NCBI GenBank assembly: GCA_019828595.1
Contig: JAHQRK010000035.1
Coordinates: forward strand, 186,001-250,000
DNA from: Aphanomyces cochlioides
Lineage: Eukaryota; Oomycota; Saprolegniomycetes; Saprolegniales; Verrucalvaceae
Direction: 5' to 3'
Length of the DNA: 64,000 nucleotides
A program made the position numbers and the translations under genes. Numbering within the stretch: the first letter of the stretch is position 1; every line of letters starts with the position of its first letter. The notes beneath the pieces are model-generated. The model had not been told where the DNA came from and did no database searches. It saw nothing but the letters and a program-made list of their open reading frames with translations. Positions 11,298-22,363 of the stretch are shown here, in pieces.

Positions 11298-14200
11298 CTA
11301 CAAGGGGTGGCCGAATTCGCGCTCCAAGTCTTCAACCATCTCGGATACACCATCTTCATCTTCACGCGATCGAGTCCAGCGCCGAAACAATACCGGCACA
11401 TCTTCATAAATTGACCGCGCAGGCTCCCAGGACGACTCCAGATCGTCGAGCCCCAACCACTTGACTCTCACTTGCCATTGACCATCGTTCATTCGCAGGT
11501 CTTGGAGGTCTTCCACATAAAATCCATCATCACCATAAGCAATCTGGGCCACCAGATCTTCATCAACGTCATGCCCGCCTTCATGGTACAGGCGCAGACG
11601 GCTCGAGTGATGGAGCGATCGCGCGCATGGTGGCACCAACTGTTCGACCTCCATCAGATGGTCCGATAGAACCTTAACCACACGACAAGGTCCTTTCCAG
11701 CGCAGCATTAGCTTGCCGGGATGTTGCAGTGCCCGAGCGACCAGAACAAAATCGCCTAGCGCAAAGTTTGCCGACTTCACTCCACGCTGGTTCTTCCGAG
11801 AGGCACGCGCCTTCGCGCGCTTCCGATCAGCGATCGCCTTGACTTCTTTGTGCATTGTTCCCAACGCGATCGACAGATCTTCAATATGTTTCTTTGTCTC
11901 AGCCTTGACCCAGTCAATAGATCTTGTCTCTCCCAGATCGGGTCGTGCGATACCAGACAACGGCGGCGTTCCAGGTAGGCAGTGAACGCTCTCACTGGGG
12001 CTTCACCGCCGAGTCGATCGGATGGTTGTTGGTTCAAAGCTGACTGCACCATCGGCAGCAGGCTTGGCCACTCGATCACTTGTAGTCGCATCTCGCTGCA
12101 GAGCACCTTCAATGCTCTTACAATCAGGCGGTTTACAACCTCCACTGTCCCGTTCGCCCACGGACAGTGAGGTGTCGCAAAGTGATGGTGTGCGCCAAAC
12201 ATACGACGCAAGGTGTCCACGTTCTCGTTCTTGAAGTGCGATCCGCAGTCGGAGACCCATGTCTTCACCACACCAAACATACTGAACCATTCCATAAGTG
12301 CCGCGGCCGTGTCTGCTGCGGTAGCTGTGGCGCTCGCGTGCAAGCGAACAAAACCACTCAAATCGTCCTTGACCACGAGGACATACTTGTAACCATTCGC
12401 GGCTTCAGGCAGAGATAGCCAATCGAAATGGATCAACTCATTCGGCAGAGTCGCATGCAAAGCCTCGCCCCACGGGCGCTGCACTGATTCGCCATCGACC
12501 ACCATGCAATGCAAGCATGCGGTCACGAAACTCTTCACGTCCGCCTTCATGGTGGACCATTGGAACACATCTTCCACCGATGCCGTCGTAGCTTCAATTC
12601 GGCGGTGTCCAGAAATACCAGCGTGCGCGATCACACATATGCGCACTTGTAGATCCAGAGCATCATCTGGAATCCATACCTTGGAGGCGGCTGTCACATA
12701 GCACTTCCTCTCATCGTCCCAGATCGCTTGAGAATCGCGCGCAGGATGCGCCCGTTGTACTTCCGCGATCTCGTCCATAGACGGCCACTTGAAATCAGTG
12801 CTCTGGAGTGGCGACACGAGCGCCAGCTTGTACACCTTAGCCGGGCGCGCATCTCGCGGAGGACTTCCCCATCGGCTCAACAGATCAGCCCAAAGGTTCT
12901 CTTCTCCAGCAACGCACTCAATAACATATGGGAACGTCGTCATCGTCAGCGCCCAGCGTTGGAGCTTGTGCGCTTGGTACTTGGCCATGTTGGGCGATAC
13001 CCCGAGCGGGTTGAACATGTACACCAGATTGCGGTGATCCGTAAACAGACGGAATCCACCGGGTCGGATTAGAAGATACTCCAATCGCTTGCACGACTCG
13101 ACCACTGCAAACGCCTCCTTCTCCACGATCGGCCAGCGCTCGCTCGCGCCGCGGAATGCTCCGCTCAGAAACGCCAAGGGCTCATGCCTCTGCTCGCTGG
13201 CGGCCAATTCCAAGTCTTCTGCGGGCACTTGCGTAGCGATCGCGCCCCAAAAACCCTCGCTCGCGTCAGTATATAGACAAACCATCTTGTCTGGATCCGG
13301 GTGAGCCAAAGGTACCATACGTTCCAGCGTCTTCTTGACGCGATCAAAGCAGATCGCGTGGTCCTCACACCACCCGATCGAGCTCAACGACACTCTCGCT
13401 AGCGCCGTCTTCTTCCTCGATGCGGCAGCCTTCGCCGCAATATCCAGTAGCTTCGTCAATGGAGCTACCAGAGCGCTGTACTCTGGGATGTTCGCTCGCA
13501 TCCAGTTGGTCGCGCACAAGAATTGTTGCAGAGCAGCTGCCGTCTGTAGCGGCTCCAACTCACACAGGCCTTGGACTCGTGCTGGCGCGTGGGCGATACC
13601 ACTCGCGGATATCTCTTTCCCGCACCAGATCGTCTTCGTCGTAAAGAACACACATTTCTTCGGGTGTAGCTTCAGGCCATATTCTCGACAGATGCCAAGC
13701 ACGCGCCGGAGTAATCCCAAAAGATCTTCAGCTGATCGCGCGTACCCAAGCAGATCGTCAAGCCACCCGATCAGGCCATGCATGATCATCTCACCAAACA
13801 GTTCGTCCACTACACCTTGACAATAGGCCACCGCATCGGTCTGGCCCATCAGCACGCGCGTCGGGGTGACGACTCAGATCGGCGTCATGAACGAGTAGTA
13901 TTCTTGTGAGTTGGGGTGCAAGGGTAGCTGCCAGTAACCCTTCATCCAATCCAGAGTAAAATACACCTTCGAATCCTTGAGGACCGCCATCGCAACCTCC
14001 AGATTCGGCATCGGCCATGGCATAGGCTCCGTGCATGCATTGATCGGTCTCGAGTCAATCGTCATGCGCAGATCGCCAGGGTCTTTCTTGGGCACGATCC
14101 GGGGCGCCGCCGCCCAACGCGATCGGGTGTTTCGATACACCAAGCCCGCTTCTTCAAGCTCGCGCACATGTTTCTCCAGGTACTCCATATGCGTCGCAGA

Positions 14201-15108
14201 CCCGATCGCACCGGTACAGCATCAGGCTTGAGTCGAACCTTTAGTGGAGCAACTTTCACGGGCGGATCGCGTCCAAAACTCACTCGGAACACGTCTTGAA
14301 ACTCAAGCAAGGTCTCTCGGAGACTTTCAGCATTGTCGCTCTCGAGACCTTCTCCGCGCGCTTCCTCAACCTTCTGCAGCAACAGTTCACGCACGATCGC
14401 TCCATCTTCGATGTGATCGGTTGGCCGTAACTCAGGCGTGGCACAGCACATACCCTCATCTTCATCGATCTCGTCACAGGGCTCTTCCACACGCAGAGTC
14501 CTGTGCATAGCCACTCCCGGCGTCGAGATCGGTTGATCGCCAAAGTCCCAAACGGCTTGTTGGCGTCTTGCGTTTTCCAGCAATGTCTGATCGCTGTATC
14601 CCAACTTCTTCATCACAGGCAGTCCAAGGGTCAGCTCGATCGCTTGAACTGACTCGTCAAGCCATACACGTAGGCCGCGCAGCATCAAAGGACCACACGC
14701 CGTCTTGAACTCGAGCTTGCGCAGGAGCACTTGCTTAGCCACGCTAATGGGTTCGCTGCTCGCTCCATATGGTTGCAGGTTGACCGGCGCTGTATTCAAC
14801 AGCTCGACCGGCGCGCCAGATGCAATAAGCGCGGAGACCAGACCACCAGATGCTAGCGACAGATCGGCCCCTGAGTCCAGTAACGACGCTGTAACAGGCA
14901 AAACACCTTCCACCAGGCACTGTAGGCCTTCTCGGGGCTCGTTCGCTCCCGTGGCGACCCTCTTGACACCCGATCGGGCGGCGCCTCGCGCGCGCTCAGC
15001 TGCTAAAGCATTCGCATGCCCTTTCAACAGGGCAACGGTTTCGTCCTTGGTAACGTCTGGGCAGTCACGCACCATGTGATCTGGTGACTTGCACTTGAGA
15101 CAACCCAT
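11298..15108 (-). pseudogene. Ty3 pol: protease, reverse transcriptase, RNase H, integrase, chromodomain
   Basis: The frame from 15108 carries the zinc knuckle and an aspartic protease motif (SLLDSGADLS, about 14870). Reverse transcriptase follows from about 14188 (GLVYRNTRSRWAAAPRIVPKK, FTLDWMKGYWQLPL, then GWLDDLLGYA as the YxDD-equivalent). An in-frame TGA at 13874-13876 splits fingers and palm. RNase H (VCLYTDASEG, about 13270) and integrase (HH zinc region near 12600, then HFDWLSLPEA, WVSDCGSHFKNEN and CPWANGTVEVVNR) continue to about 11950, where another frame shift leads into the chromodomain (WQVRVKWLGLDDLESSWEPA, about 11390-11480). The chromodomain normally directs integration to particular chromatin. 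Confidence 0.85.
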
Positions 15109-16057
15109 CTTTGACCCCGAGCAGGCACGCTCGGTACAAACGTTGTCTTCTGGGTAGGCGGCGAGGCGGATCGCGTGGACTTCGCAGACTCAAATCTCAC
15201 CGCCGGTTTGCTCGCAGGCTTCTCATCTTCATAGCCAACGTATCGCTCGTGGCCGATCGCGTACTCGCGCAGCCACCTCACAAAGCGGTACACATCCTTC
15301 TTGAGCGGCTTGTTTCCTGACAGCGCCATCTGTTCCGTCACCGCTCGGTGTAGCGAAGCAGGCTTGATAGCGTCTGTGATGATCTTGACCACAGCCGTAC
15401 CTTCTTCGCGTAATATCCATTCTTGCCGATCGCGTCGTAGGGCGGCCGACATGTTGTCGAGCATGCGCCCGATCCGAGAGTCAGCGTCCGTGATCGACAT
15501 ATCAAATACAACCGCCGCTGCTATCCGCTTCTTCAAAGTTTTTAGCGCGCGCGGGTCTACATCATAGGCAAGCTTGAACCACGTGATCCTCTCGCCTTCA
15601 GTCACTTCATCGGGTTCCTTTCCCATGTCCCATTCAGCCACACGCTGCTTCGTCGCAGGTTCAATGCACGCACTCACAGGCATAATGAACGGCCGAACTC
15701 CGTTCGCAGTAAGAGCATTCGTTTGGCTGATGTACATGTTGTACGCGGACATAAACGCGCGCCGCTCTTCTTTTGCTGATCATTTGAACGTCGGGTTCTT
15801 CGGGAGCGCGGGTGCGTTTAGCATAAATCCATCGCCTTGGCCCATGTCGACATCTTCATATGAGGCGTCCGCGCCGTCAGGCGCGCGATCGCCAGGCGTT
15901 CCAAAAGGGTATCGCGTGGGCTTACTGTCCCACGATTCATCAACGGCCACCGGTTGGCGGCGGCCTTGTGGCGATCGAAACAGCCGCTTCACCGGCGGCA
16001 CGTTTTGGCGTCGTCCACGATCTTCCGCTTCGAGCGATCGGGCGTGATCCGAGAACA
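15024..16057 (-). pseudogene. Ty3 gag (capsid/nucleocapsid region)
   Basis: Two stretches in the same frame (16057-15780 and 15777-15024) are separated by one in-frame TGA. The protein is basic and Arg/Pro-rich at first, then helical as in retrotransposon capsids. The CCHC zinc knuckle (CLKCKSPDHMVRDC, about 15065-15105) lies in the next frame, so gag and pol overlap out of frame here, either by programmed frameshift or by decay. Confidence 0.72.
16028..16057 (-). repeat. 30-bp terminal repeat remnant, 5' side of Ty3 element
   Basis: Exact copy of 11260-11289. It runs straight into gag coding sequence with no visible R/U5, primer binding site or leader. The 5' LTR and leader therefore seem to have been deleted up to this point. 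Confidence 0.7.
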
Positions 16058-16089
16058 ACTTTCGAATTCTTCCACTTGGGAGCTATAGT

Positions 16090-16640
16090 CAGATTTGAGA
16101 TATTCTATGAAATCGACTGCATTGGGTCTGGCTGTTGGATTTAATCGCCAACATTTTGTGATCAAACTCCATAAGGGCTCTAGACAACGATGCCAACGGG
16201 AATTCGCGTTTTGGACAGTACTAGTACTCGGGGACTAACACAGCTGTACCAAGGATAAATTTTAAGTCCACGATTTCGAAATGCCTTCTCTTTGTAGTGT
16301 CGTGAATTGGAGGTAAGCTTCTGATTTTCACATATCCAGGAAATCAACATTGAAGTTGTCATTGTCTTCCTTTCTTCACTGTAGCTTGATGAGCCACCAC
16401 CAGGTACTTTCACAATTGTTTCCTATAATGACAGTAAACGAAAGATTTTTTGTTCTTCTATCTTGGACCGCGTGGGGGGTGCAAATCGTACAGATCAAAC
16501 AATGATTTCAACGCTCAATCTTGGATTTGTTAGTGTCTCGAGTAAGTATACATAATCCAGGAGCGCATTGACAATATTCAACCATCCATGTAATGCTGCC
16601 TTATGGACTGTTGTCGTGTTGATCTGTTCCATAATACTCA
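16090..16640 (-). pseudogene. Ankyrin-repeat/protein-kinase remnant
   Basis: Two minus-strand islands in different frames are recognisable. At about 16630-16575 a partial ankyrin repeat reads TTVHKAALHGWLNIVNALLD. At about 16175-16090 a kinase subdomain XI reads EPLWSLITKCWRLNPTARP, the end of a kinase C-lobe. The order (ankyrin, then kinase) matches ankyrin-kinase fusions common in oomycetes. Stops and frame changes separate the pieces, and the catalytic loop was not found, so this is a decayed fragment. The Ty3 element abuts its 3' end. Confidence 0.5.
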
Positions 16641-17478
16641 GAATACAGTTCGGTCATGGCCACTTGAAGGTCCTCATTTCCACTAAAGGATATGCGCCAG
16701 CCGCCTCTGGAGCATTTCAAAATTTTCATTCAACAAAGTGTCCAATATTGATCATGCAGAATCCAAATTACATCCACTTGATAGTCCAGGAAGGGTACAA
16801 AGCGTCGTCAGTTCAAGCCACAATGATTTCTGAAGCCAATTCACAAACTTCGGGGGATTCTCAAGTCTATCAGCTAGCAAGTCTCAATAAGACGTCAACT
16901 AGCGCAGAAGGCACATGTTACTTTGGCGTATCTTGTGGCCTTTGGCCTGTCATAGACAGCCTGTGACATTTTGGAACTTAACATAAAGAAACTTTGTGAA
17001 TGTTGTGTTGTATACACCAACAATCATCTAATTTTAAAAAAAAATAGCAATATTTTTTAAAACAAAATGAAGTATTTTTTTAAATTGTTGATTCCCGCAT
17101 CTCCATGTCGAATACAGCATGCAGTATCAGGCTCATACTAGTCAACAGTTTTCGCGGATTGACTTGCACTCCGCGGAATCCGATACCACTTTACAATGAC
17201 ACTGCCAAGCGATACAAAGAGCAAAGAAAAACTTGAATACGTTTGTCGCGATTATCTTTTTGTTCAGCGTCTCCGCCCTGAGGAAACAAGCTAGCACTGT
17301 TTGTCTATCGGTGCACGCGTCATAAGGAAGACGAATCCGATAGAGGTGGTTACTCTTCATCCAAGTATTTCTGAATTCATCGTACCCGAAGTCGCACATG
17401 TCGTCGTGGATGCATTACCTGTCGAATATCTCAACTTCATTATGATGCTAAACGTGCTTGAAACAATAATGTATACAA

Positions 17479-17514
17479 CAATGTCCACAGGAATACCCTT
17501 TCCTGTGGACATTG
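17479..17514. repeat. Fold-back: 15-bp perfect arms, 6-base loop
   Basis: CAATGTCCACAGGAA (17479-17493) is the exact reverse complement of 17500-17514, with TACCCT between. The right arm codes FPVDI of the Crinkler domain; the left arm is an inverted copy of it. Confidence 0.93.
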
Positions 17515-17850
17515 CTCTAGACGAGACTGTGGGAGATCTCAAGGACAAGATCAAGGGAAAGAAATATGACATTTTGTCTTTCGATGCTAGCAAGTTGGAG
17601 CTTTATTTGGTGTTGAAGGGTTCTACGTCGTAGGTCGGGATAGGTCTGATTTGCAAGCTTTTTCCCGCTGAAGGAAACAGAGTCGTAGCGTTGTACGCCA
17701 ACGATGAAAAGAAGATGAAGCCTATGTAAAGAGTATTTCAATGCCAATACGCCGACGACGAGACGCATTCATGTGGTTGTGGTGGTTGCAGCGAAGAAGG
17801 GCAAACGGGTCGTCCAGTTCAATGTAATCTGGAAGTCTGTTGTCAGAAAG
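17500..17850 (+). pseudogene. Crinkler (CRN) effector N-terminal domain, truncated and frameshifted
   Basis: The stretch FPVDIALDETVGDLKDKIKG followed by DASKLELYLVLKG (17500-17620) matches the ubiquitin-like N-terminal domain of Crinkler proteins, which ends in an LxLFLAK-type motif; here it reads LELYLV. After a TAG, other frames keep CRN linker features, including a basic IHVVVVVAAKKGKR segment around 17770-17810 like the conserved IHVLVVVP block. The first residues of the family, normally before the FPVDI-like segment, are missing and replaced by the fold-back at 17479-17514. CRN proteins are host-directed oomycete effectors or intracellular relatives; this copy is broken. No effector C-terminal domain was recognised after 17850. 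Confidence 0.65.
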
Positions 17851-18050
17851 TGAGTTCTACTGGGATTGCTCAGCGACTTTTGACTTTGGACCAGCTCGAG
17901 CTGGGCATTTCGAGATGTCGGAATTTTCAAGGTCGCAAAGTCAATGTGAAATGGTATTCGCTCACCGACGACAATACAGAACAGTTTCCTAATATGCTGA
18001 AACACTTCTGTGTTGTCATTGGTGAGGGAATACGATTTAAGAGTCAATGA

Positions 18051-18559
18051 AGATATCAGATGCGGAAGATGGGAAAATTTCTTCTACAATTCGTAAACTA
18101 CACCTTTTCTCGGCCTAGTTGAGCACGGTTTTCAAGCAATATGAACTGAGTAAAAGATCGCAATTTATTCAACGCAGATTGTTGCATCCAATGTGAAACA
18201 ATCGTTTTCATCGAATTTGACCATGGTGTATCGGCACGACAAGTAGGCGCCAAGATCACAGGATCCAGTGGCCTGTAGCGATTGGATTAGACGCCCTTCT
18301 GCACAGCTTGTGAGAATCGCTTAATCAAAAAGACAGATTCCACTAAACTAAGCAGACTTTTCGCCTGAAGTCAGCATCCACAAACATCCCAAAAGTAAAC
18401 TGGCATCTGGAGAGCCTCATGAGTGAATTGAGCATCGGCTACTTATGAGACGCTCCCAAATACCAGCTTTGTCTAACAAAAACAGTCAACAACAGAGTAG
18501 AAGCACCGATACTAGGGGCTATTTTGGCTAAGGTAGTCAAGATTGGACAAAGGTTACTC
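18051..18559. other. Spacer between Crinkler remnant and NRPS pseudogene 3' end
   Basis: No gene can be assigned. A minus-strand stretch at about 18525-18440 (AKIAPSIGASTLLLTVF) could be a last NRPS exon or noise. No thioesterase motif (GxSxG) was seen. Confidence 0.35.
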
Positions 18560-21500
18560 AAGTATTTCCTAGGAGGAAGAAGTATACCTGGACACATGAA
18601 GGGGGGAAGGAAATATTCCACGGGAATGTCTTGTCGTCAATGTGAGGAATACTTTCTGCAGCTGCTGATTCTGGTGCAGTCGACTGTTGAAATACAAATA
18701 ATGTGTCAAACAAGCTTTCATTCTCTCGTCCGGGAATCTTCATATCGTTAGGACTCCCATGCGAATATTCTAGTGAAGCAATGTGATCTGCTTGGACTTT
18801 ATGAAGAAGCGATGACAAAGGTGCCGCGTCATCAATAACTATTCGGCACGGTACCACGCTCAATGCTGCGCCAAGCATTCTACTCAAGCACATATGTGAG
18901 CTCAATGAGGTCTTCAGTTATTACCTTTCAATCCCTTTAACAGGAGCATTTCGATTCGATACAATCTCGACAAATACAACATCTCTTTGACGCAAATGTT
19001 CAGCCAATGTTATTGCCCAGGCAAATTTAGTCAACGTAGCAAGTGTAACTTCCGCGCGGATTGGAGACGTTGTTAATAGGAAAATCGAATATAAGAGATT
19101 GAACGCCTTGACCACCGTCAACAATTCTCTTCCAATCTTGGTTGGAACAATTCCATAAAGCGCAGACTCCCAGTAGGCTTGAGTCTTGTTTGCATCTTGC
19201 GCTTGAACATAGTCAACAAAGCCACGGAAACTTGGACGAGAGGATATTGGTCTTCCATAAAATGCATCCAAGAGGTCATTCACAAGCAATGGCAACGACC
19301 AACCGTCATATAATGCATGATGAATTGTCAGCACAGCATATTCCTCACTTCCATCCGATACAATTGTCAAGCGAGCAAAGCTTCGATCACCAAGTACGAA
19401 CCCACGAGCATAATCTGCTTTGAAAAAGTCTTTCCAAGTGATGCACACTAGCATGCTCGATTGATGGTTCAGCCACATCATTTCGAAAGATGTGAAACAA
19501 CCCTGACGATAAAGAAACAAACGTCGTGCGAAGAATTTCGTGTTGACTGGTGACACGGTGGTAGCCACCATTTCTGCGGTTAAATCATTATTGAGCTGGA
19601 AGTTATGATGCAGCATGTGTGCTGCCCGATTATCAGTAGTTGCGTGAAGCATGACAGCTTGATGTGGCGTGACGGGATACACCACATACTCGTGTAGATT
19701 CAATATTTCACTCCAGATATTTTCGATTTCGTTGACAATTGACTTGGGCATATCCACGGCTGGCCAATCCATAACGGCATCACCTCCACACTTTGTAGTA
19801 GCTCGGCTCAGAACAGGATTTTTGAGAAATTCGGTCACCGATATCTCAAGTCCAATCTTTCGACATGCAGCCACAACTTTAATCACCGAAAGAGAGTCAC
19901 CCCCTCGAGCAAAGAACGATGTATTCCGGCCAATCAAGCTTGATTCAATGCCCAATACACTTGACCACACGTCAGCCATTTTCACCTCCGCTTCAGTCTC
20001 CAACGCATCGGCTACGACCACAACATCCATGGCCTCCAGTGCCAGTCGGTCCGTCTTCCCATTCACATTTTGAGGCATCGACTCAAGCGGCACCCACACA
20101 GCAGGGACCATGTACACAGGTACATACGACGCCACCAGTGCACGCAATTCTTCCACATCCACGGACGGAGGCGTAAAATAACCCACCAGGTGTGTCTTGT
20201 CTTTCACCACAGCCGCTGCCGCCGTCACGTGTGGATGACGCATCATGGCCTCGCCGACCTCTTCCAGTTCAATTCGGTAGCCTTTCAATTTCACCTGGCT
20301 GTCCTTTCGTCCATGCATTTCAAAACGACCATTTGGAAGCAATCGGCCATAGTCTCCCGTTCGAAACATCCGACCACCACCAGGTACAAATGGATCGTCC
20401 AGGAATCGTTCAGCGGTCTGCTCGGGCAAGTTGATATATCCAGGAGACACACAAATACCACCCAAGTAGATTTCTCCCACAACACCCACTGGCACTTGAC
20501 GCATGTTGTCATCGAGGACATAACAGTTGACATTTGGAATCACTGGCCCTATAGATATGGAATCGTTCGTTCCTAGAAGGCATTCGTGGGTTTCAATGGC
20601 GCATTCCGATGGACCATATTTGTTGATAAGATGAACGTGGGATGCCCACAAGTTTTTCAGTGGGTATGATAGAGCTTCACCAGCCACCGCAACATATTTT
20701 AAACTTGGGTACAAGTGAGGGTCGCCCAAGAGACTCAACGCTGTCGGGGTACAAACAATACTATTGACATTCGCCAAAGTCTCGAGTAGATCCGACCCAC
20801 GCAAGATTAGTGTTGCACCATGGGTGAGAGCACTCCAAACTTCGAACTGGCAACCATCAAATGAAATCGCCATCATTTGAGCACAACGCATTCCCTCAGC
20901 AAATAATTCAGAGTTTGAATTGAGAAAAGTATTCACCGCTCCCACGTGTAAAACGGGTACTCCTTTTGGTCGTCCCGTCGATCCAGACGTATACACCACG
21001 TAAGCTTCGTCATTTCTTGTTGCCGTATTGACTACATCCAATTGAGTTGGAGACGCAGCCAGATCCGTCGAACGAATATACACCACAGGGATCGCCAAGT
21101 CCAACGCCTCGATATGAGCACGATAGTCTTCTGTCGACACCACTACAATAGCACGTGCGTCTCCCAACATAAACAACAATCGGTTCGATGGAAACGTTGC
21201 GTCCAGTGGCATCATGGATCCACCAGCTTTCAAGACGGCCAACAATCCAATCGGGAATTCCAAACATCGTTCCATGACCACTGCCACGCGACTTCCAACA
21301 CCAACACCAAGCGATACCAAGTGATGCGCCAACGTATTCGCTTGCTCGTTCAAGTCACCATATGTAAGACGCTGGCCTTCGTATTCGACAGCGATCAAGT
21401 CAGGCTTGATCACGGCTCTGCATTCAAAGGCTTGATGTAGGAGTTCATGCGCCAATGGAACCTCAGGACCAAAACAGAATTCATGGAGCAATTGACGCTG

Positions 21501-22246
21501 ACTTGTAGACAACTCCCACAGAGCAGAAACAACACCATCCGAAAATACTGCGTCGCACACTTGACCGAGCGAGAATTGGAACTCGTCCAGTATCAGACGC
21601 AGTTGTGTCAATGACAGCCGAGAGACATCACGTGAAGCATTCACGAGCATGGTATTGTCAGCAACGGAGACTCCCACCTCAAGAGCGTACGACGTTGAAC
21701 CACGGGCGTCTTCAACTTGAGGAACGTATGCTTCGACTTCGGTTTGAGGGGCATCAACCTGTTGTTGAAACGCATATAACGTGTCGAACAGCTCTCCTTG
21801 GACTCCGCTCCATTTCTTCATGTCAACCAGATTTGCATACTTCATGGTAGAATGGAGATCCAGATGAATGGTTTGGAGGAGCGATATTACATGTTTTGAA
21901 TCATCCATTTTAATTCGGCACGGTGTCGCGCTCAATGTTCCCTCAAAAAGTCTGAAGAAAACATGAGTACGTTTGACACACATCGAATTGCACGTACCTT
22001 TGAATTCCTTCTTCTTGTAGATATCGATTCGACTGCGCCAGGCCCATGACAATATCATTTTGACGCAAAAACTTGCGCAATGTTGCGATCCAAGCAAATT
22101 TCGTAGCTAACGTGACTCCAGCATGCTTGGCAGCGATCGATAATTTATCCACAGGTGTGTCAAACTGCATCGATGGACACAAGGTATCATCTGCAAGGAT
22201 TTTGAAACCATTCGACGCAATGAGAGACGGAGTGGCTCCACGAAGC

Positions 22247-22255
22247 ATTGACTCC
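22247..22255. repeat. 9-bp target-site duplication, left
   Basis: ATTGACTCC, identical to 25189-25197, directly outside the MULE terminal inverted repeats. Nine bp is the usual Mutator-family target duplication. Confidence 0.92.
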
Positions 22256-22360
22256 GGGCTTTGCTACGGACGAGAAACAGCTGGTGGAAGAAGCAGCCGG
22301 TAGCAGCATTCATACTGTACAATGAGCCAATCAAAACGTTCGCAATGAGTAACTCACATT
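22256..22360 (+). repeat. MULE left terminal inverted repeat
   Basis: Starts GGGCTTTGCTACGGAC and ends ATGAGTAACTCACATT. The reverse complement of 25084-25188 matches it with two differences. Confidence 0.93.
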
Positions 22361-22363
22361 CAA

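Larger units (their letters stand above)
11260..16057 (-). mobile_element. Ty3/gypsy (chromovirus-like) retrotransposon, LTRs reduced
   Basis: Read on the minus strand the order is gag, zinc knuckle, protease, reverse transcriptase, RNase H, integrase and a C-terminal chromodomain, which is the Ty3/gypsy chromovirus layout. The frames are interrupted by two in-frame TGA codons and at least three frame changes, so the copy is dead. The pol frame ends with TAG at about 11298, followed at once by a purine tract (GGGGGGAAG) and then TGTTCTCGG, as expected for polypurine tract plus 3' LTR start. Only 30 bp of terminal repeat is left at each end. Confidence 0.88.

Noticed and set aside
16568..16966. 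132-codon plus-strand frame as a gene
   Set aside because: The opposite strand here carries a recognisable ankyrin repeat, so this is antisense to a decayed gene.
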